Assembly: GCA_030614915.1 (NCBI GenBank)
Contig: JAUXAG010000004.1
Coordinates: 101,959 to 165,958 of the forward strand
Source: Actinomycetes bacterium
GTDB taxonomy: Bacteria > Planctomycetota > Phycisphaerae > JAACET01
DNA length: 64,000 nt
Direction: 5' to 3'
Part shown: piece after piece, positions 7,944 to 16,555 of the stretch
How the letters are laid out: every line of letters begins with the position of its first letter
Numbering within the stretch: the stretch's first letter is position 1
Made by a program: the position numbers and the translations under genes
Notes under the pieces: generated by a model
What the model was told of the DNA's origin: nothing
Databases searched by the model: none
Seen by the model: only the letters and a program-made list of their open reading frames with translations

Positions 7944-9239
7944 TCATCTGGGCAAGAACTGATAATAGAAGGCCTGCTGTTGAGATATGGGCGGCAGGGA
8001 TGCTGGGGGCTTATCGGGGAGGTTCTCCACGACCACGTTGGCCGGGCTAGCCGAAGCGGGGCCAGGCCTGGCGACGGTAAAACTATCGATGATTTCACCG
8101 TCGGGCTGCTTGACGAGGACGGCGACGCTGTCCGGGGCGACAGTGAAAAGACAATAATGATGAACGGATATGCCGATGCCGTGGGCCAAGAGAGGGCTGG
8201 GCTTGGCGGAATAGAGGGGGGCACCACCTCCGCCACTGACGATGTGCTGAATGACGGAACCGTTTGGGCTGCGAATGGGACAGATGCGCTCGTAAAGATG
8301 AGAATGGCCGGCGAGCACGAAATCGACACGGGCTTCCTGCAAGAGCGGTAAGACGTCGTCATGGCCCCAGTGGCTTCTGTTGCCGGCAATGTTGAATATG
8401 GGCTCGTGGAGCATGACAAATAGCCAGGCCTGTGGGCGGCGAAGTCGCAATTCGGTCAGATGGTTCTTGAGCCAATGTAGCTGGGCTCGGTGCTCGGCGT
8501 TTTTCAGATTGCTGTCGAGGATGATGAAGGTAGCCGAGCCACAGTCAAAACTATAGTAGAGTTCGTTGCCGGGCAGTTCGAAGAGGGCCCGATATAGAGG
8601 GCCTTGAGACTCGTGGTTGCCACGAGCGGGCCAGAGTGGCGTATCGAGCAAGAGCTGGACGGCAGGATTGAAAAACTGGTGGGCCCACTGGTCAAATATG
8701 CGACCGTCAGTCACATAATCTCCGGAAGAGAGGACAAAGAGTGGTTTTTCGGCGGCAATGGCGTCGGCAACTTTTCGGTGATCGTCCGGAGCGGTGCGAT
8801 GATCGCCATAAAGGGCAAAAGTGAAGTTTTGTTCGGGCGACGAGCTGAGAGTACGGAAATTTCCGCTTAGCTGCTCATCGCCGGAACGGATGGAATAGGT
8901 ATAAGAGGTGTAGGGGGCCAGTCCGTCGGCCTGGACAAGGTAGAGGAAGGCCCGGACGTAGGGGATGGGCTTGAGAGTGGGGCGAAATTGCCTGGAAAAG
9001 GTTTCGGTCTGGATAGTAACCGTGGCGGGTAGATCGCTGCTGGTGCTGAGCCAAACAATCGCGGCCCGGTCAGAACCAACAGAGTTGAGGTAAGGACCGG
9101 CGAGAAAAACGGAGGGCGGGGCAGGGGCGTCGGCTGAGTCGGTGGCGGCGTTGTGGGTGTAAATAAGTACGGCGGACAGGGCCAGCAAGAAAATACAAAG
9201 CAACAGCCAACGAACTCGAGCGGCCTGCGGTGAATTCAT
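7944..9239 (-). CDS. Purple-acid-phosphatase-like metallophosphoesterase
   Basis: A 431-residue exported calcineurin-like phosphoesterase. Residues 12-30 form an uncleaved anchor or signal peptide (LLLCIFLLALSAVLIYTH). A fibronectin-like N-terminal domain typical of purple acid phosphatases (about 45-130) precedes the catalytic domain with the metal-binding motifs YGDHR, SGDYVTDG, RGNHE, VMLHEP and AGHSHLYER. It would hydrolyse phosphomonoesters or diesters outside the cytoplasm; the true substrate is unknown. The gene follows the PAP2 phosphatase gene by 43 bases on the same strand, so the two probably form an operon. The ATG has GGAG ten bases upstream. Confidence 0.88.
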   Translation of the reverse strand: MNSPQAARVRWLLLCIFLLALSAVLIYTHNAATDSADAPAPPSVFLAGPYLNSVGSDRAAIVWLSTSSDLPATVTIQTETFSRQFRPTLKPIPYVRAFLYLVQADGLAPYTSYTYSIRSGDEQLSGNFRTLSSSPEQNFTFALYGDHRTAPDDHRKVADAIAAEKPLFVLSSGDYVTDGRIFDQWAHQFFNPAVQLLLDTPLWPARGNHESQGPLYRALFELPGNELYYSFDCGSATFIILDSNLKNAEHRAQLHWLKNHLTELRLRRPQAWLFVMLHEPIFNIAGNRSHWGHDDVLPLLQEARVDFVLAGHSHLYERICPIRSPNGSVIQHIVSGGGGAPLYSAKPSPLLAHGIGISVHHYCLFTVAPDSVAVLVKQPDGEIIDSFTVARPGPASASPANVVVENLPDKPPASLPPISQQQAFYYQFLPR

Positions 9240-9282
9240 CCAAGTCTACTCCAAAGAAGCGGATCGGATAAAAGCAGAGAGG

Positions 9283-9987
9283 TTATGTTTTCCGCCAGTT
9301 CCAGACGGCACGGGCGACAAGAAGTCCGATGAAAACGGAAGCAACGACATCGGAGAGCCAATGGGCCCCAAAGATGATGCGATGAGCTCCGCAACCGATG
9401 GCCAGGGCATAGAAGATCCATCGGGCCGGCGGATACAGCGCTGCCAAACCGACGGCAAAGGCAAAGGCTGTGGCGGTGTGGGCTGAGGGAAAAGACTGCT
9501 TTTGCGAAGCCCGCAGTGGCTCCGTGACAACGATCTTCTGCTGCTTGGGGAGAGGACGTTCGAGAGAAGGAGGTTGAGGATTTTGGCCGAGGAAAAAACC
9601 CAGGCTCAGGACGGTGTCATAGCCGCTGGTGTGGCGTGGCCTGACACGATGGACAACAAGCCTGATGGGGTAGACAAAGGCCAGCGGCAAAAGAATGCAA
9701 ATTATCAGGCGAAGCAGCTTGGAGCGTCGAGGTTTGTCCAGAACGAAGATAAGCAGGCAGGCAACGACGATGGCGACCCCCTGGCCGAATTCTTTGAAAG
9801 ACTCGAAGGTGCGGACGACATCGCCGGACATGCCATCGACGTTGGCCCGACGGACCAACTGGAGTATCGGCCGATCCAGGCAAAAGGAAATAATCATGGA
9901 GACAAGAATAAGGATGGCCCAAAAGAGCCAAGGTCGGCGAACATTGCGCTTCAGGGCGGAGGGCAAATTGGTTATACTTTCAGGCAT
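9283..9987 (-). CDS. PAP2-family membrane phosphatase
   Basis: A 234-residue membrane protein with the three PAP2 phosphatase motifs: VVHRVRPR (about 107-114), QSFPSAHT (about 163-170) and HRIIFGAHWLSDV (about 204-216), containing the catalytic Ser-His, His and Asp. Five or six hydrophobic segments surround them. Members dephosphorylate lipid pyrophosphates such as undecaprenyl pyrophosphate, or phosphatidic acid. It sits head-to-head with a lipid-linked-sugar glycosyltransferase (GT39), a context that fits lipid carrier recycling. The ATG at 9987 overlaps the ATG of the divergent gene within the four bases CATG. Confidence 0.88.
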   Translation of the reverse strand: MPESITNLPSALKRNVRRPWLFWAILILVSMIISFCLDRPILQLVRRANVDGMSGDVVRTFESFKEFGQGVAIVVACLLIFVLDKPRRSKLLRLIICILLPLAFVYPIRLVVHRVRPRHTSGYDTVLSLGFFLGQNPQPPSLERPLPKQQKIVVTEPLRASQKQSFPSAHTATAFAFAVGLAALYPPARWIFYALAIGCGAHRIIFGAHWLSDVVASVFIGLLVARAVWNWRKT

Positions 9988-11935
9988 GAGAAGTTTCCAT
10001 TTGGCAAGTCATAAACAAAAGGCCAACCATTATCTTTTGCTGGCCGTGGTGCTGGGGGCGGCGGGGCTGGTATATCTGCTGGGCAATGACAGAATTGCCC
10101 TGTGGGACCGGGACGAGCCACGCTTTTCCCAAGCCGGGCGGGAGATGACCCGGGGCGAAGATTTCATCGTTCCCTATTTTAACGGCGACTACCGTTTTGA
10201 CAAGCCCATTCTGATTTACTGGCTGATGACGGTGAACAACTGGCTATTGGGGGTGGGGGATTTTGCGGCCCGATTGGGGTCTTCAGTAAGTGGGGTGCTG
10301 GCCTGTGGGTTGATGTACCTGGTTGGTCGGAGGCTGTTCAATCGGCAGGTGGGGCTTATGGGAGCGGCGATTTTGGCGAGCTTCCCACTGTTCATGGTAG
10401 AAAGCAAGCTGGCTACGGCAGACGCTCTGCTGGCGGTGTTTATGGTGGCTGCCCTGGGCCTGTGGCTGGGCATGCAAGGGGGGCAAAGGCGGTGGTATTG
10501 GGCGGTGTTGCTGGGGTTGGCGTTGGGGCTGGGGACACTGACGAAGGGCCCGGTAATCTGGCTGTTCATCTGGGCGGGTTCGATGGCTACGCTGCTGCTG
10601 GAGCTGCGACGGGGTCGTCGGTGGGGTATCTGGCTGGTGGCAGCAAGCGTTGTGGGGCTGGCGGGGATGTGCTGGTGGTCGGGGCCGCCAAAGACCGTGC
10701 AGACGGGCGCGGAAATAGCGGAGCTTTTGGCTTGGCTGGGCGGAGGGTTTCTAATAATCGGCTTGCCCATAGCAGGAACGATTAGCCTGGGGGGTAATGA
10801 ACGGAAAGGGGCCGGCTGGAGGAGACTGTTCAAAAGCTATGGGCTGGTGCTGCTGGGAATGGTAGTGGCGGGGGCGGTATTTTTGCCGTGGGGACTGGCG
10901 GCGGTGATTCGGACAAACGGAGCGTACTGGAGCGAAGGGGTGGGCAGGCACGTGGTGGAGCGCACTGCGCAAAGTCTTGAGGGGCATTGGGGGCCGCCGG
11001 GATATTACCTGGCGAGCTGGATAGTGTGCGCATTTCCGTGGAGCGTGCTTGGGCCTGTGGCTATCTGGCAGGGGTGGCGGATAAGCAAACGGGATCGGCG
11101 AGTGGCGGGGCTTCTGGGTTGGGTAATCGGCCCCTGGCTGGTGTTGGAAGTGGTGCAAACGAAATTGGTGCATTACGTGCTGGGATGCTATCCGGCCATG
11201 GCCCTTCTGATCGCGGTAGCGCTGTATCAGTGGCGGAACAAACTGAGCAAAATAATGGTCGGTAAAAAGCTGGGGAGGATTGCTCTGTCAGGGTTGTGGA
11301 TCATCGGGCTGGTGGTGGCGGTAGGAATGACAATAGCAGTGGGCGTTTTAGCATTAGGGCCCATAGCAGAGCTTGGTGAGGGAGTATCGGGCAGATATAG
11401 GCTAGTGCTTGGGGCAGGCTTGGCTGGGTTAGTAGTCATAGCCACGGCGCTGGCGGTGCGGGGGAGTCTGAAGAAAGGCTGGGGCCGAGCTGGTGTGGTG
11501 AGTGGATTCGTGGGAGTGATGATCTGCGGGGCAATTGCCGGGGGCTGGGTGGCGCCGCGTATCGGCAGTTACCGGATTAGTCGCAGGGCAGCAGAGGCGG
11601 CCAGGGAGATAAGTCCAGGAGGGACGCGGTTTGTGCTGTTCGGGTTCGATGAGCCGAGTGTTATCTGGTACCTGGGTGCAGATAAGCCGGTGCTGATAGT
11701 CAACAGTGTCGAACAATTGGCTGAGATTTGGGCAAAAGAAGAAAAAGTCTGTGCAATCATCAGCAAAAAAAAGATGGAGAGGTTGAAAGTTTCAGGATTT
11801 GAGCCGAGCGACGTCGGCAGATGGGTCGAGGGGGTTTATCTGGGCAAATGGCGGAGAGAAGAACTGTGGGTGGGGGTGAATAAAGAAGGCTTGAGGCAGA
11901 GAATACAGAAAGAAATACAGAGTATTAGACGCTGA
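9986..11935 (+). CDS. GT39 (ArnT/PMT-like) membrane glycosyltransferase
   Basis: A 649-residue integral membrane glycosyltransferase using a lipid-linked sugar donor. The N-terminal region has the hallmark acidic motif WDRDEPRFSQAGREM (first periplasmic loop) and then about twelve hydrophobic helices to about residue 520, followed by a soluble tail. The reading frame is open back to 9695 but homology begins only after ATG 9986. The last fifteen or so residues (EGLRQRIQKEIQSIRR) are encoded by an intergenic repeat (TTGAGGCAGAGAATACAG and onward) that recurs near 48070, so the natural C-terminus has probably been replaced. Acceptor unknown: lipid A, a polysaccharide or protein are all possible. 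Confidence 0.87.
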   Translation: MRSFHLASHKQKANHYLLLAVVLGAAGLVYLLGNDRIALWDRDEPRFSQAGREMTRGEDFIVPYFNGDYRFDKPILIYWLMTVNNWLLGVGDFAARLGSSVSGVLACGLMYLVGRRLFNRQVGLMGAAILASFPLFMVESKLATADALLAVFMVAALGLWLGMQGGQRRWYWAVLLGLALGLGTLTKGPVIWLFIWAGSMATLLLELRRGRRWGIWLVAASVVGLAGMCWWSGPPKTVQTGAEIAELLAWLGGGFLIIGLPIAGTISLGGNERKGAGWRRLFKSYGLVLLGMVVAGAVFLPWGLAAVIRTNGAYWSEGVGRHVVERTAQSLEGHWGPPGYYLASWIVCAFPWSVLGPVAIWQGWRISKRDRRVAGLLGWVIGPWLVLEVVQTKLVHYVLGCYPAMALLIAVALYQWRNKLSKIMVGKKLGRIALSGLWIIGLVVAVGMTIAVGVLALGPIAELGEGVSGRYRLVLGAGLAGLVVIATALAVRGSLKKGWGRAGVVSGFVGVMICGAIAGGWVAPRIGSYRISRRAAEAAREISPGGTRFVLFGFDEPSVIWYLGADKPVLIVNSVEQLAEIWAKEEKVCAIISKKKMERLKVSGFEPSDVGRWVEGVYLGKWRREELWVGVNKEGLRQRIQKEIQSIRR

Positions 11936-12390
11936 TTGCGCAGATTGCGCAGATAATACAGAAAGAAATACAGAAAGATGGACCCCTGCCTCCGCAGGGG
12001 TGACAGAAAAGAGACCCCCAGGATAAACCTGGGGGCTAAACGAGGAAACCCCGGGTAACGCGTAGCGTCCTTCGGAAACCCGGGGCTAAATATGGGTGGG
12101 GGTGAATAGTAAAGAAGGCCTGAGGCGTGCTCGTGCTTCCAGCCTTCGCAGTGCCTACTCCGCCGAAGTGGCTACGAAGGCTGGAAGCTGCTACGGAGAA
12201 CGGATCGCAGAGTAGTAAGGCCTGGGACTTGAGGCGGATAATACAGAAAGAAATACAGAGTACTCACCACGAAGGCACGAAGTAGGAAAGAAGGATAAAA
12301 AGATGGATCCCCGCCTTCGCGGGGATGACAATAAGGTGGGGCAAGTGGTCAGTCCGGGCTGGCGAGCCTACTTCGCCGAAGTAGCTTCGG
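11936..12390. repeat. 455-base repeat island
   Basis: Packed with at least five repeat families: GATTGCGCAG/ATACAGAAAGAAATACAG runs (11936-11977), a GGACCCCTGCCTCCGCAGGGG hairpin (11980-12000), the CCCCCAGGATAAACCTGGGG hairpin with CTAAA tail (12015-12040), a CCCCGGGTAA...ACCCGGGG hairpin whose loop holds ACGCGTAGCGTCCTTCGGAA (12049-12090), a long CCAGCCTTCG-type palindromic stretch (12137-12225), CACGAAG repeats (12262-12290) and GGATCCCCGCCTTCGCGGGG (12304-12323). No gene. Confidence 0.85.
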
Positions 12391-13197
12391 CTACGAAGGC
12401 TGAAGGGTGAGGATTTGGTTGGCGGCGGTGAGGGCTTGGGAAAGGAACTCGGCGGGGTCGGTTACAGGCGAGTTGGCCATGGTCGCTTCAAGAGTCAGAT
12501 AGCCGTTGTAAGTTTGCCAAGGAAAGGCTCGGACGAAGGCGGAGAAGTCAATTACACCTTGGCCGGGAATCAGATGGTCGTCGGATTGGCCGAGGTTGTC
12601 GTGGATGTGAGTGGTCAGCAGACGGTGGCCCCAGCGCCGCAGGAGGTTGAAGGTTTGGCCGGGGATGAGCTGGTCGTGGCCGGAATCGTAACATAAGCCG
12701 ACGGTCGAGGCAGGGAATTGGCTGAGAATCCACTCGAGCGGAGCAATACTGTCTAAAGTGTTCTCGACGGCTAGGAGGATGTTGGCACTGACGGCGGCCT
12801 CTATCAGCTCGGTGAAACTGCGCCGGCCCAGGGCAGAAAGCTGCGGCGGAGCTTCTCCGCGATGAGCATGGATGATAACAACAGGGATTTGCAGCTCGAG
12901 GGCGTCATTGATGGCGAGCTTGAGGCGATCGAGGGCTTTGGTTCTAAGGGAATTGTCCGGGCTGGATAAATCAGTAGTCAACTCAAAGGGGGCATGGAGA
13001 GATCCGAGAACCAGGCCGTGGACGTCTCGGGCGGCGCGGAGGAACTGCTTGTAATAGTCGGGCATGGGAGCAGTGCCGGGGTCGCCGGCTCCCCAGACGG
13101 TAATGGCCTTGAAGCCGGAGCGAATAATGAGCTCGAAGACCTGCTCGGGGGGCAAGTCAGGATTGAAATAACTGCAAATGGCGGGTTCAGGGAACAT
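12391..13197 (-). CDS. Sugar phosphate isomerase/epimerase-like TIM-barrel protein
   Basis: A 268-residue protein of the xylose-isomerase-like/AP endonuclease 2 fold. Metal-binding positions are recognisable in LGSLHAPFEL, VVIIHAHRG, LAVENT, GLCYDSGHD, THIHDN and the terminal LTLEATM, which is the usual order of His, Glu and Asp ligands. Activity within this family varies (sugar isomerases, epimerases, nucleases) and cannot be fixed from sequence. It lies 32 bases downstream of pyrC and probably shares the pyrBC transcript. The final codons and stop (CTCACCCTTCAGCCTTCGTAG) run into a repeat of the AGCCTTCG family. Confidence 0.82.
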   Translation of the reverse strand: MFPEPAICSYFNPDLPPEQVFELIIRSGFKAITVWGAGDPGTAPMPDYYKQFLRAARDVHGLVLGSLHAPFELTTDLSSPDNSLRTKALDRLKLAINDALELQIPVVIIHAHRGEAPPQLSALGRRSFTELIEAAVSANILLAVENTLDSIAPLEWILSQFPASTVGLCYDSGHDQLIPGQTFNLLRRWGHRLLTTHIHDNLGQSDDHLIPGQGVIDFSAFVRAFPWQTYNGYLTLEATMANSPVTDPAEFLSQALTAANQILTLQPS

Positions 13198-13229
13198 GGA
13201 AGTTATGGCCTTCAGTTACGAAGTCCGAA

Positions 13230-14552
13230 TCAATAGCGAATGACGTCCTTGGGGAGTTGGCCAGTAGTGGCCAGGGAATCGAGGTAACGAATTCGTCCGG
13301 CGACGATGGTGGCGACGGCCTTGCCGGTGAGGGTTCGGCCGATGAAGGGGCAGTTACGGCTGAGGCTGTGAAAGGCTTCGGGGCGGACGAGCCATGTTCG
13401 GCGAGGGTCGATGAGGGTCAGGTCGGCAGGGCAGCCGGGGGCGATGCGGGGCCTCTCGAGGCCGAGGACGGCGGCAGGGTTTGTGGTGAGCTTTTGTATC
13501 AGCTGTGGCCAGGTAAGCAGGCCAGGGACGATGAGCTCAGTGATGTAAACGGCCAGGGCGGTCTCCAAACCAATCATGCCGGCGGGGGCGGCGGCGAAAT
13601 CGCGGGCTTTGTCGGCAGGAGTGTGGGGTGCGTGGTCGCAGGCCAAGCAGTCGATGGTGCCGTCGGCCAGAGCAGTCTTGAGGGCGGCAACGTCGGCGGC
13701 ACTGCGCAAAGGTGGGCGGACTTTGTAAAGAGGATCGAGCCCGCGACAAAGCTCGTCGGTCAGGGATAAGTGGTGGGGGGTGGCTTCGGTGGTGATGCTC
13801 AGACCTTCTGATTCCAGCAGGGAGAGAACTCGCACGGTGTCGGCAGATGAGACATGAGCGAGGTGGTAGCGGCAGGACGCGTCGGCAGCAGCGAGCAATT
13901 CGACGTCTCGAACGAAGGCTTCGGCCTCGGTTTGGCCGGATGAGCCGGACAGGCCGGTGGCGTCGGCGACAGGGCCGGCGTTGAGGTCGCCGCGTCCGTT
14001 GGCGGGGTCTTCGCAGTGCTGAATTATGGCGAGGTTCAAGGCGGCGGCCTGGTCGATAGCCTGCTGCATTAGTTGACGGTCGGATAGGTAGTCGCCGTCG
14101 TCGCTGAAGGCGAGGGCGCCGGCTTGGGCCATGGCGGGCAAGTCGGCGAGTTGTCGGCCCTGCCGGCCAATGGTAACGGCTCCGACGACATATAGGCGGC
14201 AGAGGTCGGTCTGCTGAGCGTGGTCGGCGACGAAACGGACCATCTCGGCAGTGTCGATGCAGGGAGTGGTGTTAGGCATGGCAGCGACGGCGGTAAATCC
14301 GCCGCAGACGGCGGCCCGCGAACCGCTGAGGATGGTCTCGGCCTGCTCGCGGCCGGGCTGGCGGAAGTGGACGTGGATGTCAATCAGGCCGGGAGTTATC
14401 AGCAGGCCCTGGGCATCGATGGTGATGTCTGCTGTGCTGGGGACTTGGCCAAGGGCGGCTATTCGGTCGTCCTCGATGAACAGGTCTGCAGGGACAGCGG
14501 GGCTGCCAGCGGGGTCGATAGTTCGGCCGTTTTTGATTAGTACTGAATTCAA
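13230..14552 (-). CDS. pyrC: Dihydroorotase
   Basis: A 440-residue class I dihydroorotase, the third step of pyrimidine synthesis (carbamoyl aspartate to dihydroorotate). Metal ligands are visible in DIHVHFRQPGRE (His60, His62), HLAHVSS and ACDHAPHT (about 309-316); MPNTTPCID is the substrate-binding segment. The length matches the bacterial family. It follows pyrB by 36 bases and precedes the isomerase gene by 32. The likely initiator is the TTG at 14552 (TTGAATTCAGTACTAATC); no ATG nearer the homologous region exists, so this start is moderately certain. Confidence 0.95.
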   Translation of the reverse strand: MNSVLIKNGRTIDPAGSPAVPADLFIEDDRIAALGQVPSTADITIDAQGLLITPGLIDIHVHFRQPGREQAETILSGSRAAVCGGFTAVAAMPNTTPCIDTAEMVRFVADHAQQTDLCRLYVVGAVTIGRQGRQLADLPAMAQAGALAFSDDGDYLSDRQLMQQAIDQAAALNLAIIQHCEDPANGRGDLNAGPVADATGLSGSSGQTEAEAFVRDVELLAAADASCRYHLAHVSSADTVRVLSLLESEGLSITTEATPHHLSLTDELCRGLDPLYKVRPPLRSAADVAALKTALADGTIDCLACDHAPHTPADKARDFAAAPAGMIGLETALAVYITELIVPGLLTWPQLIQKLTTNPAAVLGLERPRIAPGCPADLTLIDPRRTWLVRPEAFHSLSRNCPFIGRTLTGKAVATIVAGRIRYLDSLATTGQLPKDVIRY

Positions 14553-14588
14553 TAGCTAAACTCAGTGTGGTCGTAGAGAGCTAAACGC

Positions 14589-15635
14589 TCAGTGATCAAG
14601 AATGTCCTTGTCTACGGCGAACATGTGAGCAATGAGGGCGGCCCGGATCCACATGCCGTTCTCGGCTTGGTCGAAATAGACGGCCCGGGGATCAGAATCG
14701 ATGGCGGTTTGAATCTCTCGGCGACGGGGCAAAGGATGCAGGATGTAACAGTGGGGCTTGAGGGTTTTGAGGTGCTGAGCCTGCAGGCCGAGGCGGCTGT
14801 AGTCCATGGAAATCTTGGCGCCCTGGTCCCATTCGTCCTGGATGCGGGTCATGTATATGGCGTCGACTTCGGCAAGGTGGGCGTGAATGTCGCTAGTTTC
14901 AATAAAGGCAGTGGAGTTTTGGCGGAGGTGAGCTTTGATATCTTCGGCCATGGCCAGGTCGTCGGGTGCAGCAAAGATCAATTCGACGCCTGGATAGTTG
15001 GTGAGCAGATAGGCGAGGGAGCGGGCGGTTCGGCCTCGCTTGAGGTCGCCGACGAGCATAATTTTTTTGTGGTCGAGACCGCCGACGTCGGCGAAGCAGC
15101 GGTGGAGGGTGTAAAGGTCGAGCAGGGCCTGGGTGGGGTGCTGGTCGGTTCCGGAGCCGGCGTTGATGATGGGTTTTCGGCCGGGCCAAGATAGCATCTG
15201 AAAGGCCATTTTTTCGCAGAAGCCGGCTTCGGACTGGCGCATGATGACAAGATCGTGATAAATGGAAAAGATTCGCAGGGCGTCCTGCCGGGTTTCGCCC
15301 TTGACTTCGGAAGAAGTGCTGGGGTCGCGGACGTCTGCAGTGCTCATGCCCAGGATGTGACAGGCGGCGGCAAACGACAGAAAGGTGCGGGTGGAAGGCT
15401 GAGTGAAGTAGAGCATGGCCCGGCGGTCGGGCAGGAGGGCGCGGAGAAAGAGCCGGCCTTGGCTGGTGTGGCTGAGGGTGCGGACGGCGTCGGCCAATCG
15501 GAAGAGGTCCTCCAAGAGAGGTCGATCAAACTGCTGGGCATAGACCAGGGCCAAGAGGCGGTTGTTCTCGATGAAATATTGACAGCGTTGGCTGACTCGC
15601 AGAGCTAGGAATTCGTCGAGACTGACAGTGGACAT
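14589..15635 (-). CDS. pyrB: Aspartate carbamoyltransferase catalytic subunit
   Basis: A 348-residue ATCase, forming carbamoyl aspartate. The carbamoyl-phosphate site reads QPSTRTFLSF: the Ser-Thr-Arg-Thr core is intact, but the following residue, usually Arg, is Phe. Other catalytic elements are present: SSEVKGET (the 80s-loop Ser and Lys), HPTQALLDL, GDLKRGRTARSL, MTRIQDEW and HPLPRRREI. The usual RHP is RQS. Longer than the 310-residue E. coli chain because of an N-terminal extension of about 50 residues. No pyrI is adjacent. First gene of a pyrB-pyrC-isomerase operon behind a good promoter at 15689-15717. Confidence 0.95.
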   Translation of the reverse strand: MSTVSLDEFLALRVSQRCQYFIENNRLLALVYAQQFDRPLLEDLFRLADAVRTLSHTSQGRLFLRALLPDRRAMLYFTQPSTRTFLSFAAACHILGMSTADVRDPSTSSEVKGETRQDALRIFSIYHDLVIMRQSEAGFCEKMAFQMLSWPGRKPIINAGSGTDQHPTQALLDLYTLHRCFADVGGLDHKKIMLVGDLKRGRTARSLAYLLTNYPGVELIFAAPDDLAMAEDIKAHLRQNSTAFIETSDIHAHLAEVDAIYMTRIQDEWDQGAKISMDYSRLGLQAQHLKTLKPHCYILHPLPRRREIQTAIDSDPRAVYFDQAENGMWIRAALIAHMFAVDKDILDH

Positions 15636-15688
15636 GGGCTCACCCGGAACTCGGCATATTCTCTGCCGTAGGTTACGCTGACAGATCT

Positions 15689-15717
15689 AATATAACAGGT
15701 CATCAGAATTTGGGCAA
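15689..15717 (-). promoter_or_regulatory. pyrB promoter
   Basis: Minus-strand TTGCCC (15717-15712) and TATATT (15694-15689) with a 17-base spacer. The start would be near 15682, giving a leader of about 46 bases that contains a small hairpin CGGCA/TGCCG (15649-15665) just before the pyrB start; no pyrimidine attenuator is evident. Confidence 0.65.
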
Positions 15718-15739
15718 GTGCAAGCCGTGGTCAAAAAGC

Positions 15740-15769
15740 TTGCCAACGCGTACCGGATTCTGCTATATT
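15740..15769 (+). promoter_or_regulatory. tRNA-Ala promoter
   Basis: TTGCCA (15740-15745) and TATATT (15764-15769) separated by 18 bases, ending 14 bases before the mature tRNA 5' end. It is divergent from the pyrB promoter, whose -35 box lies only 22 bases away. Confidence 0.7.
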
Positions 15770-15783
15770 GGTCAATGCAGAAT

Positions 15784-15854
15784 GGGGACGTGGTGTAACG
15801 GGAGCACGCCGCGGTCGCATCGCGGAAATGGGGGTTCGATTCCCCTCGTCTCCA
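15784..15854 (+). tRNA. tRNA-Ala (CGC)
   Basis: A full cloverleaf can be drawn: acceptor GGGGACG/CGTCTCC, D stem GTGT/GCAC, anticodon stem CCGCG/CGCGG with loop GTCGCAT (anticodon CGC), four-base variable loop, and T stem GGGGG/CCCCT around TTCGATT. The third acceptor pair is G-U, the identity element of tRNA-Ala, which agrees with the anticodon. CCA is not encoded; A at 15854 is the discriminator base. Confidence 0.93.
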
Positions 15855-15887
15855 GTCTTCGTTCACCGTGAGGCGGCGGACTACTCT

Positions 15888-16418
15888 TCACAATGCGGCG
15901 GCGGCGCTTTTGTCGGCGTAGGCGGCGAGGACTTGGCCGAAATAGACGCGGTGGTAATCACCCTGGGGGTAGCATTCGCTCTTGACGGTGTCGGAGAGCA
16001 TTTGAGGGAGGATGTCGGACGAGCCGAGGACCTTGCACTCGTAGTTGATGGGACAGGCCTGGATGACGCCGGAGGCGACCTTTCGGGCGGAGTCGACGGC
16101 GAGGCTGAGCTTGGCGAGCTTGTCCTGATCCCGGCCGGAATGCGTGCCACAATAGGTGACGGCGTCGGTGAGGTCGGGGCTGGGGACGTTGACGGTGAAA
16201 TCGCCAGCCTCTTCGATGAGCTGATAGGTGAAACGGCTGGGCCGAACCAGGACGGTCCAGGTGGGCTTGCCCCAGGTGACGCCGAGAGAGCCCCAGCCGA
16301 TGGCCATGGCGTTGGTGGGCTTGTCGGGCGAGCCGGCGGCGAGCAACAGGCCAGTAGAGCCGAGGATTTTGTTGACTTGTTGGAAGTAGTCGTCGTAGGC
16401 GATTTCTTGCTTGGGCAT
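15888..16418 (-). CDS. Flavin reductase-like (flavoredoxin-type) protein
   Basis: A 176-residue FMN-binding split-barrel protein of the flavin reductase-like family. Diagnostic segments are NKILGSTGLLLAAGS, NAMAIGWGSLGVTWGKPTW (FMN contact) and DFTVNVPSPDLTDAV, followed by YCGTHSGRDQDKL. Members carry out NAD(P)H-flavin or ferredoxin-flavin electron transfer in anaerobes. Monocistronic: its 3' end faces the tRNA and its 5' end diverges from the sigma-factor gene. An AGGAG ribosome-binding site lies nine bases before the ATG. Confidence 0.88.
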   Translation of the reverse strand: MPKQEIAYDDYFQQVNKILGSTGLLLAAGSPDKPTNAMAIGWGSLGVTWGKPTWTVLVRPSRFTYQLIEEAGDFTVNVPSPDLTDAVTYCGTHSGRDQDKLAKLSLAVDSARKVASGVIQACPINYECKVLGSSDILPQMLSDTVKSECYPQGDYHRVYFGQVLAAYADKSAAAAL

Positions 16419-16555
16419 TTTGAAGGCTCCTTGTGGATTGAACGAGAAACTGGACTATGGTGGTAATCTACTAAACTTTGAAGGATTTTTGTAATAAAAT
16501 CGGGGTAGAATCGACTAGTAATACGGGGGCAGCTGTCCGAAAGGGTGCCCAGGTA

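Noticed and set aside
9695..9985. N-terminal extension of the GT39 protein
   Set aside because: The stretch is antisense to the PAP2 phosphatase gene and homology starts at ATG 9986.
11936..12390. Possible CRISPR array in the repeat-rich gaps
   Set aside because: Repeats are of different families, unevenly spaced, with no constant repeat-spacer period and no cas genes.
15768..16466. 232-codon plus-strand frame across the tRNA
   Set aside because: It overlaps the tRNA-Ala and then runs antisense to the flavin reductase.
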